From Pseudomonas sp. PB120 (lineage in GTDB: Bacteria > Pseudomonadota > Gammaproteobacteria > Pseudomonadales > Pseudomonadaceae), in assembly GCF_009761815.1 (NCBI RefSeq), contig NZ_RWIN01000117.1:1-54948 (forward strand): DNA of 54,948 nucleotides. The letters run 5' to 3'. The notes below the pieces were generated by a model. That model ran no database searches, had not been told where the DNA came from, and saw only the letters and a list, made by a program, of their open reading frames with translations. This document shows, piece after piece, positions 44,481 to 51,364 of the stretch. The position numbers were made by a program, and so were the translations under genes. Numbering within the stretch: the first letter of the stretch is position 1; each line of letters starts with the position of its first letter.

Positions 44481-45601
44481 TAAGCGTGCTCCGCCAGAAT
44501 CACATCGGCCGCGTGTTGCGGCATGCTGTAGAGGTCGGCCGTTTCGGCATAAGCCAGGCCGTTGCGGCTCCAGGCCGCCCGTGCCTGAGCGTCGTTCAAC
44601 ATCCCGGTCAGGTATTGCGTCAGCTGCGCCTGATCGAAGGGCTCGTCCAGCACCAGGCCGGCGTCGGCTTCGGCGATGTAATGGGCGTAGCCACACACCG
44701 CACTCACCAGCACCGGCAAGCCGGCCACCAGGGCTTCGAGCAGCACGGTCCCGGTGTTTTCGTTGTACGCCGGGTGGATCAACAGATCGGCGCCCAGCAG
44801 GAAACGCGGGATATCGCTGCGCCCCTTGAGGAACGTCACGTTATCGCCGAGCCCCAATGCGGCGCTCTGCACCTGGAATAATTTGGGGTCATCCTGGCCA
44901 ATTACAAATAGCCGGGTGCGTTTCTTCAGATCAGCGGGCAACGTGGCCAGCGCCTTGAGGCTGCGGTCCACCCCCTTGGTCTTGAACCCGGAGCCGATTT
45001 GCACCAGCAGCAATTCATCGTCCTGGAGGTTGAATTCACGCCGGAACCCGGCACGAATTTCAGCCGCATTCGGTGGCGCACGACGGTCCTGGGAGATGCC
45101 CGGCGGCAACAAATGAAAGCGCTCCAGCGGCGTGTCGTAATGCTTGATGAACAGCGGCTGCTGGACTTCGGAAATCATCAACACTTCGGTCTTGGCGTCC
45201 TTGGCGAACACCGCGCGCTCGTATTCGGCGAAGTGCCGGTAGCGGCCCCAGCGCCGGTACAGCGAATTGCGCAGGTTTTGCGCCTTGTCTTCGAAACAGC
45301 CGTCGGCGGCGTAGTAAACGTCCAGGCCCGGCATTTTGTTGAAGCCGATCAGGCGATCAACCGGGCGCTTGGCCAGGTCGGCCTCCATCCACTCGGTGAG
45401 CTTTTCGTTACGGCGATGGTTGAAGAACGCCTTGACCGGCGCCACCAACACTTCGAAACCGGGCGGCACGTCACCTTCCCAGATCAGCGTGTAGACGCGA
45501 ATCTGATGGCCGCGCTGCTGGCATTCCAGGGCAATGCGCATGAAATCGCGCTGCAAGCCGCCGAAGGGGAAATATTTGTACAGGACGAATGCCAATTGCA
45601 T
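44480..45601 (-). CDS. waaG: LPS core glycosyltransferase WaaG
   Basis: GT4 glycosyltransferase of 373 residues that adds the first hexose of the outer core to heptose II. The N-terminal acceptor site is FVLYKYFPFGGLQRDFMRIA, and the C-terminal donor site is HPAYNENTGTVLLEALVAGLPVLVS with the EX7E pair. QIGSGFKTKGVDRSLKALA is the typical mid-region. One-base overlaps with both waaC and waaP mark an operon. In E. coli WaaG is a glucosyltransferase; the exact sugar here is not provable. Confidence 0.96.
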   Translation of the reverse strand: MQLAFVLYKYFPFGGLQRDFMRIALECQQRGHQIRVYTLIWEGDVPPGFEVLVAPVKAFFNHRRNEKLTEWMEADLAKRPVDRLIGFNKMPGLDVYYAADGCFEDKAQNLRNSLYRRWGRYRHFAEYERAVFAKDAKTEVLMISEVQQPLFIKHYDTPLERFHLLPPGISQDRRAPPNAAEIRAGFRREFNLQDDELLLVQIGSGFKTKGVDRSLKALATLPADLKKRTRLFVIGQDDPKLFQVQSAALGLGDNVTFLKGRSDIPRFLLGADLLIHPAYNENTGTVLLEALVAGLPVLVSAVCGYAHYIAEADAGLVLDEPFDQAQLTQYLTGMLNDAQARAAWSRNGLAYAETADLYSMPQHAADVILAEHA

Positions 45602-46662
45602 CAGCGCAGCTCCTCAGCCAGTAACAACGTGCTCAGTCGGGTCGCGACACGCTCGGGATTCAGACGCGTGAAGCACAATGGCCACTCGCGTTTCAGGTCA
45701 AACCGGCGGGCATCATCGGCCGTCGGTTGATAGGTGCATTTCTTTTGCAGGCACGGCGCGCAGGGGAAATCGCTGGCCATGTGAATCTGCACTTTGCCGT
45801 AGGCGCCCGTCAGGCCCGGGTTGGTCGGGCCGAACAATGACAGGGTCGGCACGTCGAGCGCGGCGGCCAGATGACCGAGGCCGGTGTCCACGGCCACGCA
45901 GGCTTGTGCGCCCGCCAGCACTTTGCCGATGCCTGCCAGGTTCAGCTTGGGCAGCACTTCGACGTGTTTCATGTCCTTGGCAATGCGCTCGGCCCGGGCT
46001 TTCTCCGCCGGATTGCCCCACGCCAGTTTCACCCCGACACCCAGATAGCCGACACGCTCGGCCAGCTCACGCCAGTAGGCTTCGGGCCAGTGTTTGGTGT
46101 CCCAGGTGGTGCCGTGCAGGAACAGCACATAGGGATTTTTGCGCGGCAATTCCACCAGACGCTCGACGTTCAGGCCATAGTCGCCCAGGCCTTTTGGGAG
46201 GTCGTAGCCCAGGGCAATGGCGAACAACTGACGCACTCGCTCCACCGCGTGCTGGCCACGGGCAACCGCCAGACGGCGATTGTAGAAACGTGCAGCGATC
46301 GGCTCCCGCGCCGAGCCTTTGTCGAGGCCCGCCACCGGCGCCTTGACGTAGCGAGTCAGCAACGCGCTTTTCATCAAGCCTTGGGCGTCGATCACCAGAT
46401 CATATTTCGTGGCACGAATACTTTGCTTGAAACGCTTCCACTCGCCACTCTTGATGGTTTGCCAGAGGTTCTTGCGCCAGCGACGGATCGCCACTGGAAT
46501 CACCTTGCCCACCGCCGGGTGCCAGGTCGGGATTTCGGCGAAGCCTTCTTCCACCACCCAGTCGAACTTGATGCCGGGAATCGCCCGTGCCGCGTCGGTC
46601 AGCGCCGGCAACGCGTGAATCACGTCGCCCAGCGATGAAGTCTTGATCAGCAGAACCCGCAA
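45601..46662 (-). CDS. waaC: Lipopolysaccharide heptosyltransferase I WaaC
   Basis: GT9 enzyme of 353 residues that transfers heptose from ADP-heptose to Kdo. The opening MRVLLIKTSSLGDVIHALPALTDA is diagnostic for heptosyltransferase I (with the SSLGDV catalytic Asp), and the donor site has DTGLGHLAAALDVPTLSLFGPTNP. The start is TTG 46662, one base after the waaF stop, with GAGG inside the end of waaF at correct spacing. Confidence 0.97.
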   Translation of the reverse strand: MRVLLIKTSSLGDVIHALPALTDAARAIPGIKFDWVVEEGFAEIPTWHPAVGKVIPVAIRRWRKNLWQTIKSGEWKRFKQSIRATKYDLVIDAQGLMKSALLTRYVKAPVAGLDKGSAREPIAARFYNRRLAVARGQHAVERVRQLFAIALGYDLPKGLGDYGLNVERLVELPRKNPYVLFLHGTTWDTKHWPEAYWRELAERVGYLGVGVKLAWGNPAEKARAERIAKDMKHVEVLPKLNLAGIGKVLAGAQACVAVDTGLGHLAAALDVPTLSLFGPTNPGLTGAYGKVQIHMASDFPCAPCLQKKCTYQPTADDARRFDLKREWPLCFTRLNPERVATRLSTLLLAEELR

Positions 46663-46663
46663 A

Positions 46664-47698
46664 CTATTTGACCTCGACCACAGTGCCCTGCAACCGCTGC
46701 AAGGCTTCGTTCACCGCTTGCGGCATGAGCTGGCGCAGGCAGTTGTAATGACCGAAGCGGCACGTGCGGTCGAAGCACGGGCTGCATTCGATGCCCAGGC
46801 GCACGATTTCGACGTGTTCGGCCAATGGCGGGGTGAAGCCTGGTGAAGTCGAGCCGTACACCGCCACCAGCGGGCGGTTCAACGCCGCCGCTACGTGCAT
46901 CAGACCCGAGTCGTTGGACACCACCGAATCGGCGCACGACAGCAGATCAATGGCTTCGGCCAGGGACGTGCCGCCGCTGAGGTTCACCGACTCTTCGCGC
47001 AGACCGGGAATCAACCGCGCGCGGATGTCTTCGCCGACAGCGTGATCGTTTTTTGAGCCGAACAGCCAGACTTGCCAGCCTTCGCGGATTCTCGCCTCGG
47101 CCACTTTGGCGTAGTGCTCGGACGGCCAGCGCTTGGATTCGCCGAACTCGGCACCGGGGCACAGCGCCAGCACTGGACGGTCCAGGGCCAGGCCGAACTT
47201 GGCCAGGGCCGCCTCGCGGGTGACTGGGTCGATCTGCAAGGTCGGGCGTGGATAGGGTTTCGGCAACTCAGCCCCCGGCTCGTAAGCCAGGGCCATGAAG
47301 CGCTCGATCATCAGCGGGTAACGTTCCTTATCCAGCGTGCGCACGTCATTGAGCAGGCCGTAGCGGAACTCGCCGCGCCAACCGGTGCGCTTGGGAATAC
47401 CGGCAAAGAACGGCACCAGCGCCGACTTCAAGGAGTTGGGCAACAGGATCGCCTGGTCGTACTGGCCGGCCAGGGATTTGCCGATGCGCCGACGTGTCGC
47501 CAGCTCCAGGGCGCCGTGACCGAGCGGAAAGCTCAAGGCCTGACGCACTTCGGGCATGCGCTCAAGAATCGGCCGGCTCCACTCGGGGGCCAGCACGTCG
47601 ATTTCGCATTGCGGGTGGCGCTGCTTGAGACACTGAAACAGTGTCTGCGCCATCACCATGTCACCGACCCAGCTGGGCCCAACGATCAGAATTTTCAT
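46664..47698 (-). CDS. waaF: Lipopolysaccharide heptosyltransferase II WaaF
   Basis: GT9 enzyme of 344 residues that adds the second heptose. The opening MKILIVGPSWVGDMVMAQTLFQ is typical of WaaF, and the donor-binding SNDSGLMHVAAALNRPLVAVYGSTSP and Cys-rich end CSPCFDRTCRFGHYNCLRQL are also family-like. ATG 47698 is used; a reading to 47752 would cross the leader hairpin. First gene of waaF-waaC-waaG-waaP-kinases. Confidence 0.97.
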   Translation of the reverse strand: MKILIVGPSWVGDMVMAQTLFQCLKQRHPQCEIDVLAPEWSRPILERMPEVRQALSFPLGHGALELATRRRIGKSLAGQYDQAILLPNSLKSALVPFFAGIPKRTGWRGEFRYGLLNDVRTLDKERYPLMIERFMALAYEPGAELPKPYPRPTLQIDPVTREAALAKFGLALDRPVLALCPGAEFGESKRWPSEHYAKVAEARIREGWQVWLFGSKNDHAVGEDIRARLIPGLREESVNLSGGTSLAEAIDLLSCADSVVSNDSGLMHVAAALNRPLVAVYGSTSPGFTPPLAEHVEIVRLGIECSPCFDRTCRFGHYNCLRQLMPQAVNEALQRLQGTVVEVK

Positions 47699-47707
47699 GT
47701 GGTTTCC

Positions 47708-47739
47708 AAAAACGAACCGGGGAGGCATACGCCTCCCCG
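47708..47739 (-). promoter_or_regulatory. Terminator-like hairpin in the waaF leader
   Basis: On the minus strand a perfect 9-base GC-rich stem (47718-47726 with 47731-47739, 4-base loop) is followed after 5 bases by five T (47708-47712), and the waaF start is only 10 bases further. Such an element either ends glnE transcripts or acts as an attenuator for the core operon. Confidence 0.55.
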
Positions 47740-47752
47740 CCTCGATAATCAC

Positions 47753-48011
47753 TGTGGGAGCGGGGCTGCTTGCGATGGGTCATTACCTTCAACATTGCTG
47801 TCGACTGTCACTCCACTATCGCGAGCAAGCCCGCCCCCACATTGGGTATTGGTGCACATCCAGTGCGGTGCAGCTTAGCTGCCTCGATCTACAAAACAAT
47901 GCAGATCCAACTGTAGGAGCGAGCTTGCTCGCGATGAACCTGAGATCGCTGCGGGGCATCAGATTAGCCGAGTTATCGTTAACGACCATCGCGAGCAAGC
48001 TCGCTCCTACA
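47753..48011. repeat. Two REPINs in the glnE-waaF gap
   Basis: The 342-base gap 47699-48040 has no gene. It holds one degenerate REPIN (arms 47753-47779 and 47818-47841, core GCGAGCAAGCCCGC) and one perfect 25-base pair (47912-47936 and 47987-48011, core GCGAGCAAGCTCGC with TCCTACA). Nothing else is recognisable apart from the hairpin before waaF. P. aeruginosa has ilvE at this place. Confidence 0.88.
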
Positions 48012-48040
48012 GGGGGTATCGGTGTTTCAAGTACCCGATT

Positions 48041-50980
48041 TCAGTTCAAACCCAACTCTTTCCAGATCCGCAATACCTGCCGCCGTTCGTCCGCAAACTG
48101 ATCGCCCGGGATCACCCCGGGGTTCTTCTGCAAGGCTTGCCGATGGGCAGCGGAGCGGTAGGCTTTATAGGCCTCTCGCAACAGGCTGGCGTCCTCGGCG
48201 GGCATCAGCCCTTCGTGCTCCAGCTCTTCCAGAATGCGGATATTGTCAGTCCAGCGCAGCAGTGGCGGGTGTGTTTCCGACCACGCCAAGGCCGCGTATT
48301 GCACCATAAATTCAATATCGACGATACCTCCGGCGTCCTGCTTGAGATCGAACGGCACCGTGGCCTCGAAGGCGTTTGCCCCGGTGCCCGCCGCGGTGCT
48401 CTTGCTGCCAAGATTATCGCGCATCTTGGCCCGCATCTCGCTGACCTCCTGACGCAGGGTCGGCAAATCCCGGTGCTTGCCCAAAATTGCCGCGCGCACC
48501 TTCTCGAACGCCTGGCCGACGTCCTGACTACCCACCAGCACCCGCGCCCGTACCAGCGCCTGATGCTCCCAGGTCCAGGCTTCGTTTTCCTGATAACGGG
48601 CAAACGCCCCGAGCGAACTCACCAACAGGCCCGACGCACCGGACGGTCGCAGGCGCATGTCCACTTCATACAACTGGCCGGAGTTGGTCTGGGCGGTCAG
48701 CAAGTGGATGATCCGCTGCCCGAGCCGGGTGAAGAATTGCGCGCCATCGATGGGCTTTGCCCCGTCGGTTTCCGCCTGCGGATCGCCATCGTGAATGAAC
48801 ACCAGATCCAGATCCGAACCATGGCCCAGCTCCAGGCCACCGACTTTCCCATAACCGACAATGATGAAACCCGGATCGCACAAAGTGCCATCGGTCCGCA
48901 GCGGCGTGCCGTATTTGGCCACCGTCTGCCGCCACGCCAGGGCCAGCACTTGCTCGAGGATCGCTTCGGCCAGCCAGGTCAGGTAATCGCTGACCTTCAT
49001 CAACGGCAGGCTGCCGGCGATTTCCGAGGCGGCAACCCGCAAGCGGTGCGCCAGCTTGAAGTGGCGCAAGGCTTCCATTTGCTGTTCGAGGTCGTCCTCG
49101 GGAATCCGCGTCAGACGCTCGCGCAACTCGGCCGCCAGTTCCGGCGCCAAGGGCGGCTTGAAGAGCCGACCTTCGTTAAGCAATTCGTCGAGCAACAGCG
49201 GGAAACGGGTGATTTGCTCAGCGATCCACGGGCTCGCGGCGCACAGGGTCAGCAAACGTCGCAAGGCACCCGGGTTTTCGGTCAGCAGCACCAGGTACGC
49301 GGAGCGTCGCGCCACGGCTTCAACCAGTGGCAGCACCCGCTCAAGCACCAGATCAGGATTGGCGTGCTCCACGGCCTGAGCCAGCAACCGCGGGATAAAC
49401 GCATCAAGACGCTCACGCCCCAGACGCTGCATGGCGCGCAGTTGTGGACTGCTGCGCAAGCTCGCCAAGGCTTTCAGCGCTTTGCCGGCGTCCGCGAAAC
49501 CACCCTCTTCCAATTGGCGGCAAGCCGCGTCTTCGTCCTGGGCTTCTTCCCACAGCGGCAGCCATTCGCCGCCGACGACGACTTCGCTTTCGGTGCCTTC
49601 CTCTTCATCAGGATCGGCGATGACCTGGCCAAAGTGCCAGGCCACACGGCCGCGCCAATACATTAGTTGCTCATGGAAGGCGTCCCAATCGGCGAAGCCC
49701 AGCATGAAGGCAATGCGCGCCTGGTCCTGAGCGCCGTCCGGCAGCATCTGGGTCTGGCGGTCGGCAATCGCCTGGATCGCGTGTTCGGTGTAACGCAGGA
49801 ACTCGTAACCTTCGCGCAATTCACTGATCACCGCCGGCGGCAGGTAACCCTGACCTTCCAGCGTGCTCAAGACTTTTAATAGCGGACGTTGTTGCAAGCT
49901 CAGGTCGCGGCCGCCGTGGATCAGCTGGAACGCCTGGGCGATAAATTCCACTTCACGGATGCCGCCGGAGCCGAGCTTGATGTTGTCGGCCATGCCCTTG
50001 CGCCGCACTTCCTGCTGGATCAGCTGCTTCATGGTGCGCAGCGCTTCGATGGCCGAGAAGTCCAGATAACGCCGGTAAACGAACGGGCGCAGCATGTCCT
50101 GCAATTGCGCACCGGCCACTTGATCGCCGGCCACCACCCGCGATTTGATCATCGCGTAGCGTTCCCAGTCGCGGCCCTGATCCTGGTAATACTGCTCCAG
50201 CGCATTGAAGCTCAGCACCAGGGCGCCAGCCGAACCGTAGGGCCGCAGGCGCATGTCGACGCGGAACACGAAACCGTCGACTGTCATCGGGTCCAGCGCC
50301 TTGATCACGCGCTGGCCGAGACGAATGAAAAATTCCTGATTATCCAGCGAGCGTTTCACGCCGACGGTTTCACCGCCCTCGGGGTAGGCGAAGATCAGGT
50401 CGATGTCGGACGACAGGTTCAACTCCACCGCGCCGAGCTTGCCCATGCCGAGGATGACCATCTGCTGCGGCTCGCCGCTGCGCCGGCCGGTCGGCACGCC
50501 GAATTGCTGGCAATGCCGCGAGTACAGCCACTGATATGCCTGATCGATGCTGGCATCGGCCATGTCCGAGAGGTCGCGGCACGTCTGGACCAGATCGGCC
50601 TGACGGGTCAAATCGCGCCAGATGATCCGCACTTGATGACGGGTGCGCTGGCGGCGCAGGACGCGACCGAGCTCATCTTCGGTTTCCGCCGCATTCGCGG
50701 CCGCGGCAATCTGCGCACACAACTCGCCGGGGGCAAAACGGCGATCCAGTTCGCCGGACTGCACCAGCGACAGCAACATCAAAGGGTCACGGATGCACTG
50801 TTCAATCACGAAGTCGCTGGCGGCGGTGACGCGGGCGAATTGCGCCCAGCGTTCAGGTGTCCAGGTCGACAGGCCATGGTCGTCGTCCAGCCCGGCGGCG
50901 GCCGTACGGAACGACTGCTCGGCGCGGGTGACAAACGGCAGGAGAATGCCGGGCAGTTCGGCAAGCGAGGGAAGGCTCAT
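48041..50980 (-). CDS. glnE: Bifunctional glutamine synthetase adenylyl-removing enzyme/adenylyltransferase GlnE
   Basis: Cytoplasmic enzyme of 979 residues that adenylylates and de-adenylylates glutamine synthetase in response to PII and glutamine. Two nucleotidyltransferase domains are visible: the N-terminal (deadenylylation) one with LSSDIDLIFAYPEGGE (about 190-205), and the C-terminal (adenylylation) one with HGSDLDLVFIHDGD (about 725-740). Each carries the GSDxDL-type metal site, and each is followed by DMRLRPYG/DMRLRPSG. Length is normal. It is divergent from aceE across a 384-base gap. Confidence 0.98.
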   Translation of the reverse strand: MSLPSLAELPGILLPFVTRAEQSFRTAAAGLDDDHGLSTWTPERWAQFARVTAASDFVIEQCIRDPLMLLSLVQSGELDRRFAPGELCAQIAAAANAAETEDELGRVLRRQRTRHQVRIIWRDLTRQADLVQTCRDLSDMADASIDQAYQWLYSRHCQQFGVPTGRRSGEPQQMVILGMGKLGAVELNLSSDIDLIFAYPEGGETVGVKRSLDNQEFFIRLGQRVIKALDPMTVDGFVFRVDMRLRPYGSAGALVLSFNALEQYYQDQGRDWERYAMIKSRVVAGDQVAGAQLQDMLRPFVYRRYLDFSAIEALRTMKQLIQQEVRRKGMADNIKLGSGGIREVEFIAQAFQLIHGGRDLSLQQRPLLKVLSTLEGQGYLPPAVISELREGYEFLRYTEHAIQAIADRQTQMLPDGAQDQARIAFMLGFADWDAFHEQLMYWRGRVAWHFGQVIADPDEEEGTESEVVVGGEWLPLWEEAQDEDAACRQLEEGGFADAGKALKALASLRSSPQLRAMQRLGRERLDAFIPRLLAQAVEHANPDLVLERVLPLVEAVARRSAYLVLLTENPGALRRLLTLCAASPWIAEQITRFPLLLDELLNEGRLFKPPLAPELAAELRERLTRIPEDDLEQQMEALRHFKLAHRLRVAASEIAGSLPLMKVSDYLTWLAEAILEQVLALAWRQTVAKYGTPLRTDGTLCDPGFIIVGYGKVGGLELGHGSDLDLVFIHDGDPQAETDGAKPIDGAQFFTRLGQRIIHLLTAQTNSGQLYEVDMRLRPSGASGLLVSSLGAFARYQENEAWTWEHQALVRARVLVGSQDVGQAFEKVRAAILGKHRDLPTLRQEVSEMRAKMRDNLGSKSTAAGTGANAFEATVPFDLKQDAGGIVDIEFMVQYAALAWSETHPPLLRWTDNIRILEELEHEGLMPAEDASLLREAYKAYRSAAHRQALQKNPGVIPGDQFADERRQVLRIWKELGLN

Positions 50981-51120
50981 GGTCTATCCTTGATCGGCGT
51001 GTAGATGACGGCATGTAGTGAATTTTCAAAATGCACTACCTGATCGACTGTCGAACAAAGGTTAGAAATAGCTGAAATTTCTTTTATTTTGGCAGGCAGC
51101 ATCAAGCTTTCACCTTTTTC

Positions 51121-51139
51121 GGTTGGTAAAAGACCAACC
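51121..51139. promoter_or_regulatory. Operator-like palindrome GGTTGGT-N5-ACCAACC
   Basis: A perfect 7-base inverted repeat with a 5-base centre. The half-sites TTGGT/ACCAA equal those of the E. coli PdhR operator, though that has a 3-base centre. Candidate binding site for a GntR-type regulator of pyruvate dehydrogenase or part of an mRNA hairpin. Confidence 0.4.
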
Positions 51140-51187
51140 TTAACGATTATTCTCACAACGTAGCCGGAGGCCACAAGCCGCTCATCT

Positions 51188-51200
51188 GTAGTTTTACTAC
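51188..51200. promoter_or_regulatory. Operator-like palindrome GTAG-TTTTA-CTAC (copy 1)
   Basis: GTAG and CTAC form a dyad around a 5-base AT centre. The 14-base string TGTAGTTTTACTAC recurs in opposite orientation at 51240-51253. Likely protein-binding site upstream of aceE. Confidence 0.5.
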
Positions 51201-51239
51201 TCGTATATACATTCGGATAGCTGAAATGCCCGATGATTT

Positions 51240-51252
51240 GTAGTAAAACTAC
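51240..51252. promoter_or_regulatory. Operator-like palindrome GTAG-TAAAA-CTAC (copy 2)
   Basis: Reverse-orientation copy of the element at 51188-51200, extended to the full dyad TGTAGTAAAACTACA (51239-51253). Centre-to-centre distance to copy 1 is 52 bases, about five helical turns. It lies 112 bases before the aceE start. Confidence 0.5.
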
Positions 51253-51364
51253 ACGCCGCCGACACCTACCTCTCGGCAATCCAAGAATTTATATCGTCTG
51301 CCCACAAGGCCAGTCGCAAACTCAGGCAACCGATTCTGGAAGCCTTTCCGCCCTGGAGCAAGCC

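Larger units (their letters stand above)
50981..51364. promoter_or_regulatory. glnE/aceE divergent regulatory gap
   Basis: This 384-base AT-richer stretch separates two divergent genes. It contains three palindromes, listed separately, and no convincing gene. Good -10/-35 pairs could not be fixed by eye. GGAG at 51355-51358 is the aceE ribosome-binding site. Confidence 0.7.

Noticed and set aside
44481..44696. Arg-rich N-terminal extension of waaP
   Set aside because: Lies inside waaG, and waaP from 44480 has exactly the family length.
50977..51279. Minus-strand open frame of 100 codons before glnE, ending in an ATGA overlap, with an inner ATG preceded by AGGTGA
   Set aside because: It runs through the palindromes of the aceE control region, has atypical composition and codon use, and resembles no family. 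The overlap is explained by the sequence at the glnE start.
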